A stretch of DNA of 64,000 bases from NCBI GenBank assembly GCA_019775845.1, contig JADQAV010000014.1, positions 310,001 to 374,000 of the forward strand, given 5' to 3'. The stretch is from Myrmaecium sp. VS I D KN 1. Lineage: Eukaryota > Ascomycota > Dothideomycetes > Valsariales > Valsariaceae. A program made the position numbers and the translations under genes. Shown in pieces: positions 55,287 through 64,000 of this stretch. The number at the start of each line of letters is the position of its first letter. Positions within the stretch are counted from its first letter, which is position 1. Under the pieces are notes generated by a model. The model searched no databases and was not told where the DNA came from. It was given only the letters and a program-made list of their open reading frames with translations.

Positions 55287-56013
55287 ATCGAATGGTCCTC
55301 ATCGCCGTCGTCTGATGGTGGGCGCAGCGGGGAGAAAGAGAGGGAGAGGACGACGAGGAGGCGGAGGAAGTAGAAGAGATATGTATACGAGGAAGTAATC
55401 CAAGCACACGCGGATTGGATCGTTGGAGAGCAGGCTGAGACGCTTGAAGCTTGGAGCCTGGGGAGCAGCCAGGAATGGATGCGGTGCCACCCTGGCGATC
55501 CCCTCCGGCCATCCATTCAAGGAGCATCAGCCAACCAGGTCCGGTACGGGACGGCGGAGGGACCACCTGGGCTTTTGCCCTGCCAAGTCTGACAGGCGGG
55601 GGGTGTCCTCTCAGGCACTCAGGCAGGCATTGCCGGTAGATCCAAGGCGTCAAGGCGTCAAGGCAGCCAGACGGACAAGGCATCCATTCCATCTCCGCAT
55701 CCAACCCCCGATAACAAGTGACATCCGAAGACCTCACCCGCCAACTGATCGTCTTCATCCACTCCACTCAGAACTCCCTTTCTTCTCTATTCAGTCTTCT
55801 CCCTTACGATACCCATCGCACCGTCCTTCTCGCATCGCCATCCTCCATCCCGGTCGGAGCCCGTAGCTCCCTTTGCGACACCCGCCCGCACTCATTCAAA
55901 TCTCCCGCACTACCACCACCGCCGCCGCTATCATCACCACCTCACAACTATCACCACTGTGATTACCTCCTCCAAAGCCTCTACTGCGCTCTTTTTCGCC
56001 TCCGTCTCCCACC
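55287..56013. promoter_or_regulatory. Divergent promoter region RING-TRAF/SYN8-like
   Basis: 727 bp between start codons, with CT-rich leader bases before the SNARE gene (55750-56010). No clear TATA box or extra gene. Confidence 0.5.
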
Positions 56014-56901
56014 ATGTCCTCCAATCCCTCCCAACTCTTCCTCCTCGCCGACCACATTAAGCTCTCCCTGCTTGAGCGACAACGCGCCATCTCCCTCAAC
56101 CTCTCTCCAAACTCGCAAGATGGGCAGATCTCCCGGTCGCTCGAGACGCTCAAGTCCGGCGTCGACGCGCTCGAGACACAGCTAGCGGACACACCCGACA
56201 CGTATGTCTATTAGAGTCCTGAAGGGACCTCTTTCCAGCTCTCTCGAAGAAACTCTCATGACTAACCAAAAACCCTCCGCAGAACCCTCCACGAACAACT
56301 CTCCCTCCTCCAATCCCAATACGCAACGCTGTCCTCCCAATTCCAAACCCACCCTTCCATCCCCGCCACCAACGCAACCACCCACACACCCAACGACCCA
56401 GCCCTCGCCCCCGACTTCGCCGCCGCCGCCACCAGCAAACCGCCCGCCTCCACCACCACCACCTCCAAACCGAAATCCGTCCGCTTCCGCGACACCTCCC
56501 CAGACCCAGAAGAAACCGCGACTCGCGCCGCCCTCTTCCCCTACCGCGACGACCCCGACGCTTCCGCCTCCCCAGACCACCTCGACCCCTCCCGCCTCGA
56601 CAACCCCACCCTGCACGCCCACCACCAGCACATCCTTCGCGCGCAGGACGACCAGCTCGACCAGCTGGGCGCCTCCATCGCCCGGCAACGGGAGCTGAGC
56701 ATCCGCATCGGCGACGAGCTCGACGCCCACGTGGCTTTACTCGATGACGTCGACGAGGCCGTCGATCGCCATCGGGGTCAGCTGGATCGCGCGCGCGCCC
56801 GCCTCGACCGCGTCGGTCGCGCCGCCCGCCGCCATTGGGGCCTCTCGTGTATTGTTGGGTTGATTGTGGTGTTGGTTGTGTTGATTGCGATCACTAAGTG
56901 A
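56014..56901 (+). CDS. Qc-SNARE, Syn8/syntaxin-8-like
   Basis: Two exons, 56014-56201 and 56283-56901, around an 81-nt intron; 268 residues. Start SNPSQLFLLADHIKLSLLER-QRAISL is the helical N-domain; the DGQISRSLETLKSGVDALE motif is typical of fungal Syn8-like proteins. A Pro/Thr/Ala-rich linker of about 70 residues follows. The SNARE helix runs from about LHAHHQHILRAQDDQLDQLG to VDEAVDRHRGQLDRARARLD, with Gln in the zero layer expected in RIGDELDAHVALLDD-VDEAV; the exact zero-layer residue needs alignment. Ends in a tail anchor SCIVGLIVVLVVLIAI-TK. Acts in endosome-vacuole fusion by family inference. Confidence 0.82.
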
Positions 56902-58456
56902 TGGGGCGGCTGGGGGGTTGGGGGAGGTTTGGGGAGGTTCGGGGGGGTTGGATCTTGCTTTTTCTTTTGGCTTTTTGTTTGGGCATGTGTCGGGTGTTGT
57001 GTTATGCTGGCATTGCGGGGCGTTGGAAAGGGATTTGGGGGTTTACTGGCAGACCAGGAGGGTAAAGGGCGCTTTTGGACTCGGGATTGGGAAACGGGAA
57101 ATGGAGACACATTTGCTTCTTCACTTCGCATCTGTAGCTTTAGCAGCTATGCGATTGCGATTGAAATGTAATGCAGTGCAATGCAATGCATATAAGCGCG
57201 TCATCAGCACCATCTCTTAGGATACGTCCTATTTCCTCTCTAATTATGTTCTAACCTTCCCCGCTGACGGCGAAAGCGGCGATCGCGGCATGGGAGCAGA
57301 GGGTTGGTGGCAGAGGGTGGCATAGTGGGGAAGTGGGAGGTGGGGGCCAGGTACGGAAGTGGGGGTTTACGAGCTCATGGGAAAGAAAATGGAGACGACA
57401 ACCACCAACCACCAACCGACAGATACGGAGGCTCGGTTCTATCCACACCCTTCCCTTCTTTCCTCCATCCTCTTCTCTTCACCTCCCGTTACTATTACCG
57501 TGCTCCGCTCCGCTCAGCTCAGATCCCTCCGGTCCCGCAAGGATGAAGATAGGGAACGAACGGCGTGATCTGCGATTATAGAACGAACAGAACGGAACGG
57601 GGCGGAGAGGAGGGAAGTGAGAAATGCGAGAATATGGGAGAGCGGGAGGGAACGGAGAGAAACGTATTTGCAGGAGAAAAAAAAGAGTTCTTCTATATGT
57701 ACGGCACACCACATCACTATCATCATCAGCATCATCGTCGCCGTCACCATGGTGACGGTTGTTCTCGATTGTATGAATGTATGTGCACCGTGCTCTCTTC
57801 CTCAGGCGCTCAAGCCAATTCGTGAGATGAAAACCACTCGATCACGTCTGTCATGTTGCTTCCTCGCTTCCTTGCTGAATTGCTCGTGGCGTGCCATCTA
57901 CTCGTCCAAGGCCGGATGAGGGGTTCGAGAATTGGGAAAACGCACAAAAAATTAGGAAAAGATACCACACCACTCTCCGTCGTCCTGCCGCCGCCGGCAA
58001 CGCCACGTTTGAATCATGACTATCGGAGGAGTAAAAGAGAGAGGGATACTGAAGCCTTACCCGAGGAAAATCTAAAGCAGCCTCAGGAGAACGGGTAGCA
58101 TTGAGACCGTGAGAGAAACGCATCATGCGCTTGACGTAGATGAAAAAGAAAAATAACGCTGCGTGGATTCGAGCTTTTGATAGAGTTCTGTGGTAGTAGA
58201 AGGGACCTGATGTGATGCAGGGTTGCGCGGTGTCACACATGCGCACGGCTCTTTCCCAAGGGGCGAGACAAGTGTGGGATGTAGATCTGCGGCGAGACAT
58301 CGTGGTCTTCAGTCGCAGCGATGAGCGGTCGCGGTATAGATATGGTGTTTGACACTCCGACGAAGACGGTGGTGACGCGGCGACTTGGGTATCTTGAGCT
58401 CAAATATATATGTTGGAAGATCTGCTTCGGCTGTCGTATAGGCGGCAGCAGAGTAA
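56902..58456. other. 1.55-kb spacer between convergent SNARE and carrier genes
   Basis: Two 3' UTRs plus spacer. G-rich bases follow the SNARE stop (56902-56950). Several 60-150-residue frames are Ser/Arg-rich and have no family content. No RNA gene recognised. Confidence 0.5.
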
Positions 58457-60560
58457 TCACTTCAGCTTCAACGCCTTTTTCGAGGATTCGTAGACGACGT
58501 AGGTGATCGAAACGGCGGGGACGACCTTGAGCAGGTTCGGCGTGAGCCCGCGGAAGAAGCCGCGGATGCCTTCTTTTTCGAAGGTCTGCTGGGCGACGTC
58601 CCGGATGCCGGTGTATGTCCGGGGATGGAGGATGGTTCCTTGGCTTTGGAGGCGGGTTCGAAGGACATTGAGAGGGTAGACTAGGGAAGCACCGAGGGCG
58701 CCGCTCACACCCCCGATCAGGGCGGTGGCCATGGGCCCGGGCTGGGCGTCTGCTTCGTGACATCCACGTTTCTTAGCGTTGCGAAGAGCAATGGTGCGCT
58801 TGAGGAATTCGAAGGTGCCTAGGTCAATGGCGGCGTATGGGAAGATGCCGAACAGTCCCATCGGCAGACCGCGATAGAAAGCAAAAAGGCCATTGGCTCT
58901 CCACATCTTCTTCGCCGTTGCTATGATGAGCTGGTTTCCATGAAGACCGCCTTCTACGGTCTCGCATTGCATCCGGCTACCAGGTTATTAGTGAAAGGAG
59001 CACAGGAGAGGTACACGGATTATCCTACAATTTCAAGGTGTCGATGGGGTAGACGAAGAATCTAGGTATGTCAGAAACAGCGTTCATTCTTCGCAAAAGC
59101 CTGAGTCCTTACTGTGAAACCATGCCTGCTATACCGCCAGCGAAGAACTTTGATGATGGATGGATCCTCATGGGATCGTTATGGCCTTCAAATCTCGCAA
59201 ACATCCTTTTCGAAGCCTTGTGTTCATGTTAGAAATGGTGCTCTCAAGATCATCACACTCCTACTCACTTCGTATGAACCGAACTTGATAGCTGATTCTG
59301 GCATGACTTTAACTACGTTCAACCCATTTCCTTTAAAAAAAAATTAGATGAGATCTCCAGAGGTACTAGCAGTGGGCTAAGATCTTACCTGCGTAGAGGC
59401 TTCGCATGCCGCCAGCACGCCATAGTTCCTGCATGGCATTGCTCAAGGGACGGATGGCATTACGCATAGCAACAAAAGGATTGCCGGATTTTGCAGCCTC
59501 CACGGCCTCCTTTGCAACATCTGTCTGGGCGATCAAGTAGACTTTCAGACGATCAAGAGGAGCGGTCGAGGTACGCGAAATGATCCCCGCAAGGCCTCCC
59601 GCCACAAAATACCCTGGATTCGGGACACATGACATTAGCGCCAATTTCAAATATGCCCCCAAGGATGAATCGATGTCGTCTGCCTCTGCCGGCAGCGTGT
59701 CGTAGAGATCTTGTGGGCGGGAGGACCTCATGTCGGGTCGGTCGAGATCATGTGTGCTGGGTAAAGGATCAAGGGGCGGAGGCTGGGGAGGCTTTGCGAT
59801 CGCGACAATGGATCCGAAAAATAGGTTAAGAAATGATTTTGCAATACCTAAGCCTTGAATGGTCTCGTCGCTGATCTGAACGTCGCCTTCGGGGTTCATC
59901 TTCATGGCCGAAGAGAAATAAGACAAGATCTCGCTCAGGCTAGGATCGCTAGCAGGCAAGAATAATAGGAAGTCCCTGGTGATGGTGAGCACATGCGCAG
60001 ATGTTGCCGTCTGCATGTCCTTGAAGCCTTACCTCCATTCGTCGAAGGTGATCACGCCGTCCTTGTTGGTATCGACTTCCGCGAAGAATCTATCCAGCTT
60101 CGAGTTCGGCACCGCCAATCCGGCATGGGCAAATGCCTGCCGTAGCTCTTTCTTTTCCAGCTTTCCGTCATTATTATGATCGATACTCTTGAAGAGGTAG
60201 TATAGCTCCTGTTCCGTTTGCTTCACGAAGGATTGGAATTCTTGTACAGGGTCAGCAGCTGATAAGAGCACCGTTGCCCGGCAAATCGAAGCTGACCATT
60301 ATATGTGATTCGTCCGTCCCCGTCCGTATCCACAGCCTTCAAGACATCCTTTAGGAGTTCGTCGGCTTGTTTTAGAGCTGTTGCGCAGAGATCAGCCATT
60401 GCCCAACATCCCTCATTCCAAGGACTCGCATACGGTGATCGAGCTTCCTCAGCCCCTTCTTCAGCCCGCGCAGATCAAGGTGACCTTGTCCTGCGGTGTC
60501 CAATGTCCTCCAAAGCTCTTCCACTCGTGCATCCTGTGCATTCGTGGACTCGCCGTCCAT
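58457..60560 (-). CDS. SAL1: Ca2+-regulated mitochondrial ATP-Mg/Pi carrier (Sal1/APC type)
   Basis: Eight exons: 60560-60434, 60377-60297, 60240-60033, 59975-59389, 59330-59269, 59216-59113, 59061-59029, 58976-58457; introns 51-58 nt; 573 residues. Carries ATP-Mg against phosphate over the inner membrane under Ca2+ control (family knowledge). Four EF-hand positions: 21-32 ([12 protein letters not shown], degenerate), 59-70 ([12 protein letters not shown]), 90-101 ([12 protein letters not shown]) and 126-137 ([12 protein letters not shown]), the last three with good Ca2+ ligands. Three carrier repeats follow with signatures PLDRLK (278), PIDTLK (395) and PLNVLR (502), the last with Asn for the usual acidic residue. 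Adenine-nucleotide-carrier-like [12 protein letters not shown] end. A 75-residue insert with [11 protein letters not shown] lies before repeat 1. Exon 7 is 33 nt. Confidence 0.92.
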
Positions 60561-61280
60561 CTTCTCCGAGTACTCAAGGGGGGGATGTAGGTTATGTCCC
60601 GTCGTCTTCGTTCATGGCGGGAATGCTCGAGACTGAGACGGAGGCCCGATGGCACAGCAGGGTCGCGGGGTTCGGAGGCTCACAAGGGGAGCATGTGAGG
60701 ACGAGAACACACCGCGGAAGAGAGACAGAGAAAGAGAGCAAATGCGGTGGGGCCGTCCGGGCCTCAAGCTATGATGTTGGTCTGGAGCGCAGAGGTTGGC
60801 GGGCGTTTTTGCACCAGGACCGAAACGTTTAAGCGACCCAGCGGCAGCCCTGTGAGCTTGAGGCGATTACATACGAGAAGACACCGGCCCGAACCGTGCC
60901 CATGAATAGGTAGAGAATCCACGACAGGACAGGATCCGGCGCCGATAGTTCCTGGCTGCAGCGGTTCGTGAGATGATAAGGATTCGCTCCTCTACAAGCT
61001 GTTACTGTGGTGGGCATCTGCGCATTTCGCTATTGCATTGGTCGCCGGCTGCCGCTGTTCTGGGCGTGTACCTCTCTCTATCTTGAGCCGGCACCTCATC
61101 CTCCGTACCGGCCTTCGAAGCTTGCACTTCATATCTTTTCTACAACCTCACCTTCTTTTCTTTTGTGGTTATTTCCATTTCTTCTGGCTGTCGATTTTCT
61201 ACTGCATCAAACGTCTCATGGTCCATTGACATTCGCGTTCTGCACTCTCTGTAAAAGGCTCGTCATTCTTGCTGGCGGCG
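60561..61280. promoter_or_regulatory. Divergent promoter region SAL1-like/SSN8
   Basis: 720 bp between start codons with a TTC-rich leader before the cyclin start (61130-61210). No extra gene seen. Confidence 0.5.
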
Positions 61281-62315
61281 ATGGCGGCTAGCTACTGGCA
61301 TTCCACTCAACGGCAATACTGGACTTTTACGAAGCAGTCCCTTGCGGACAGGAGGAAAAAACTCGAAGATGCGGAGCGACATTTGATCCAGCAATACCCG
61401 CTTCCGGACCGGCGGTTACTGAGCATCTACTTCTACAACCGTAAGGCGCCAACCACGCTTCCCGCCGGCTACAACTGACCGACTGTGGCAGAAATGCAGA
61501 AACTCGTGAGAACGATCACGGTCAGACAGCAGGCCTTGGCGACCGCGCAAGTCTATATCCGACGGTTCTATACGAAAGTCGAGATTAGACGGACGAGCCC
61601 GATGTTGGTCGTTGCCACCGCGGTGTACATGGCCTGCAAGATGGAGGAGTGTCCTCAGCACATACGAATCATCTCAGCAGAAGCCAGGAACCATTTGCAA
61701 GCAGGTACGTGCATAGCCATATTCCCATCCATGAGAGAAAAGCATGGGCCGAAAACCACCCCCCTTACTAACCGAGATACAGATTCCGGCTCATTCGAGA
61801 CGGCCAAGATTGGCGAATGCGAGTTTTCGATTATATCGGAGATGAATTCCCAACTCATCGTCCATCACCCCTATCGCAGCTTGGCCGATCTGCAGCAGGC
61901 ATTTCCGCTCACCTCGGAGGAGCACAATCTGGCGTGGTCGGCCATCAACGACCACTACTTCACAGATCTGCCCCTTTTATATCCCCCGCACGTGATCGCC
62001 ATCACCGCAATTTTTCTGGCAGTGGCCCTCCGGCCCACGCAGGTTGGCCTTCAATCGCATTCGACCACCGCCGCGAATGCCTTGCAAGCTTTGGGCAACG
62101 CTCGAGCCGGGGCTCAACCGCAGCCTCCCAGCGGACAGCAAAGCCGGGTGCAAAAGCTTGTCAACTGGATCGCGGACAGCGCGGTGGAGATTGAAGCCAT
62201 CGTCGACTGCACGCAGGAATTGATTTCGTTATACGAGGTTTGGGAGCAATATAACGATAAGACATGTCGAGATGCGATCGCCAGGCTTGTCAAAGGACGC
62301 AGTTTGGATAAATGA
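61281..62315 (+). CDS. SSN8: Cyclin C, Mediator kinase module (Ssn8/Srb11)
   Basis: Three exons: 61281-61440, 61492-61704, 61783-62315; introns 51 and 78 nt; 301 residues. Pairs with Cdk8/Ssn3 in the Mediator kinase module. The start [20 protein letters not shown] is the cyclin C hallmark, followed by [41 protein letters not shown] and, in exon 3, [26 protein letters not shown]. The second cyclin fold has [20 protein letters not shown] Gln/Ala/Ser-rich insert (residues about 225-250) separates helices of the second fold, as in other filamentous fungi. Ends LVKGRSLDK. Confidence 0.95.
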
Positions 62316-64000
62316 CTACGTACTCAGGGACGGCATGGGGTTGAATAGCAGCCTGCTGGGGGTTTGACTGCGAGGTGGTGCGGAGTTGCAACGACGATAG
62401 ATACCCCACTGATTTATTTCAACGTTCGCTGTTTCTCTTCACCGAATGAACAGTTGACAAGTTTCTGGACGCCAATATCAACCTACAACAACATTCCATT
62501 GTGTACAATGCTTATTCGCAAGTCGGCCGTTTATACGGGGCTGAGCCGGCACAGCCTGAAGGAGGGAGTTTCCGGCACGCCGTCTGTTCGTCGGAGGCTG
62601 TGCTTCCCCGAGAGATCCCGCACTTCGTACTGCCAGGTACTTAGGGCTTGGTCGGAGCGACATCCCCCGCGACAGGATCTTGAACCGGGCTACAAGTGAA
62701 CCCTCCATCAGACAAGATAAGTTAACCGCCTGGGCGCGTAGCATCCAAACCACCGTTCGCCATCCATCATGCTCCTGAGTGGATGCGGGCGGGCACACCC
62801 TAATGGCATCGAGGATTGGCATCGAAGATTGGAACGATGCCCGTCGCACCTTGCTGCTTGCGGGTGATCCGCATCGCCTCATCCCCTCCGGACCGCTTCT
62901 CGACCGGCCGTCCGGCTGGACTACCACCTACAAGCAGCAGGGATGCACGACCCTGCTGCCGATGACGGGGTACCGCCGACCACCTACCTACCAGCCAGCA
63001 GTAGCCCATGGAAGCTTGCGCTTCCACACGGGTACTCACGTAGCAACATGCACGCTCCCGAAAACGAAGAGTCTCGGTCCCCCCATCCCTCGACGATCTC
63101 TCCTCTTTCATTGGATGTAGCAAACGGTGAGAGAAGTCGTAGGGCTCGAGGGACAGACGGCTTTGCCAGCGCATCGCTGTGAAGAAAGCCAACTAGATAA
63201 CGACGTCCCTTCCACGGTGAGGGACACTCTGACGCAGGAGAACAAAGTCACCAACGGGTGCTAAGCTAGCGGTCAAGATAAACAACATAGCGGAAACTCT
63301 TTTACATGCGTGGTGGGCATGATGCAAAGGGAGGGAGGGAGAGAGCGGTCAGGCCAGCAGCCAACCTCGCTGCGAGCGCAAGCTGGCGGGAGAGGGGAAG
63401 GAGGAGGGAGGGGAGACGAGGGGGATGAAGGCGGGCGGGCGGGCGAGATGAGGGAGGGTGGCACTGGTGGGTGATGGCGGTCTTGGCATGCAGTGGGGCT
63501 GCTCTGTGCCTGATCTCGTTGGTCCCTGGCGCCCCTGTTGTGCTGGTCGAGAGGGCTCATGTTTCATGCAGAAGCGCTGGGTCCCCCGCCAGCAGCAGGT
63601 GTAGCCGCGGAACGCAGGGCCAGGAGGTTGGTATATCGAGGCTTGTATGGATAGGCAGTACCGGATGATGGACAGGTCACTAGTACCTACATATAGTACT
63701 GCATTCAGCGTATCAGATGGGAGGTAGTATATGTCCTTTGAAGAGTTACCGACCTTATATACCTATTCCGAAGCAAGTTACTCCCCGTAGATAGATAATT
63801 TACGGAGCGGACAGCCAAATCTCCAGCGAGGGATGCGCAAATTAACTCGCCGTGGGCGTTCAGCAAGTCGAATCAGGTGCTTGCGACGGCCGCAGGTGGA
63901 CGAGCGGCCCTAGAAGACGCTGGGCTGGCCCTAAGACCCTCTAGGCCAGCCGCCAAAGTGGCAGCGATCGCTTCCGCCCATCCCGCCTGCGTCCTAGCGG
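62316..64000. other. Gene-free right edge
   Basis: 1.7 kb after cyclin C without any frame that looks like a protein. Base composition alternates, and a GGCTGGCC/GGCCAGCC hairpin lies at 63923-63951. It may hold the promoter or 3' end of a gene outside the window. Confidence 0.5.
63923..63951. repeat. Short inverted repeat (hairpin)
   Basis: Arms GGCTGGCC (63923-63930) and GGCCAGCC (63944-63951) around a 13-base loop that can pair a little further (CCTA with TAGG). Not followed by a T tract. Function unknown. Confidence 0.6.

Noticed and set aside
59766-59845. Possible extra intron in the Sal1-type carrier (donor GTATTG, acceptor CCCCAG)
   Set aside because: The unspliced reading ([20 protein letters not shown]) keeps the frame and looks like a normal amphipathic linker; no reason to remove it.
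1-64000. tRNA, rRNA, CRISPR arrays, retroelements and DNA transposons
   Set aside because: I looked for cloverleaf and GTTCRANNC-like boxes, spaced direct repeats, reverse-transcriptase or transposase motifs and long terminal repeats and found none I could support by eye. A tRNA and repeat search by program would settle this.

Overview
The window reads as a gene-dense nuclear contig from a filamentous ascomycete (Pezizomycotina). Reasons: about 27 protein-coding genes at one per 2-2.5 kb on both strands; short introns (about 48-185 nt, mostly 50-90) with GTRNGY donors, CTAAC-like branch points and YAG acceptors; CT-rich leaders; and a gene set typical of this group (one-polypeptide MogA-MoeA molybdenum enzyme, Git3-like receptor, Pps1-type phosphatase, tetraspanin, Rpc37, Pop4/Pop5). 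I see no rRNA, tRNA, transposon or CRISPR that I could support. Species is not resolvable by eye. All gene models below were joined by hand: the reading frame was checked for each chain of exons and every chain gives a length divisible by three.

Layout. 1-5 kb: PI31 proteasome regulator and Atg18 on the minus strand. 5.2-8.7 kb: the tRNA wybutosine enzyme Tyw4. 8.7-11 kb: long gene-free leader. 11-13.3 kb: Pps1-like phosphatase. 15.5-18.6 kb (minus): a CCA-adding enzyme whose frame runs without a stop into the TELO2-partner protein Tti2. 19-21.7 kb: TRAPPIII subunit Trs85. 22.6-25.7 kb: Pop4 and a Git3-like receptor. 26.5-30.4 kb (minus): CnxE/gephyrin-like enzyme and the V-ATPase c'' subunit. 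30.6-32.7 kb: TFIIA small subunit and a small DMT-type membrane protein. 32.9-36.4 kb (minus): DDB1. 36.7-43.2 kb: Rpc37, 3-hydroxyisobutyrate dehydrogenase, a Pmp3-family protein and Rad18. 43.9-45.4 kb (minus) Gpn2, divergent from Bub3 at 45.6-46.8 kb. 47.8-49.6 kb (minus) Chm7-like ESCRT-III, divergent from Pop5. 51.6-55.3 kb (minus): a tetraspanin and a RING/TRAF-type zinc-finger protein, the latter divergent from a Syn8-like SNARE. 58.5-60.6 kb (minus): Ca2+-regulated mitochondrial ATP-Mg/Pi carrier, divergent from cyclin C. The last 1.7 kb holds no recognisable gene.

The genes are housekeeping genes of many pathways, not a cluster. The most striking object is the CCA1-TTI2 locus. The Tti2 domain has no methionine of its own near its start and can only be read as an extension of the CCA-adding enzyme. 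At the junction lies a well-formed 71-nt intron candidate whose removal would place a stop at once after the CCA1 part. Splicing could therefore choose between a free tRNA nucleotidyltransferase and a CCA1-Tti2 fusion. Other points of interest are a GC-AG intron in ATG18, a His-rich linker in CnxE, a degenerate phosphatase motif upstream of the active one in Pps1, two possible ends of TFIIA-gamma, and several very short bidirectional promoters.
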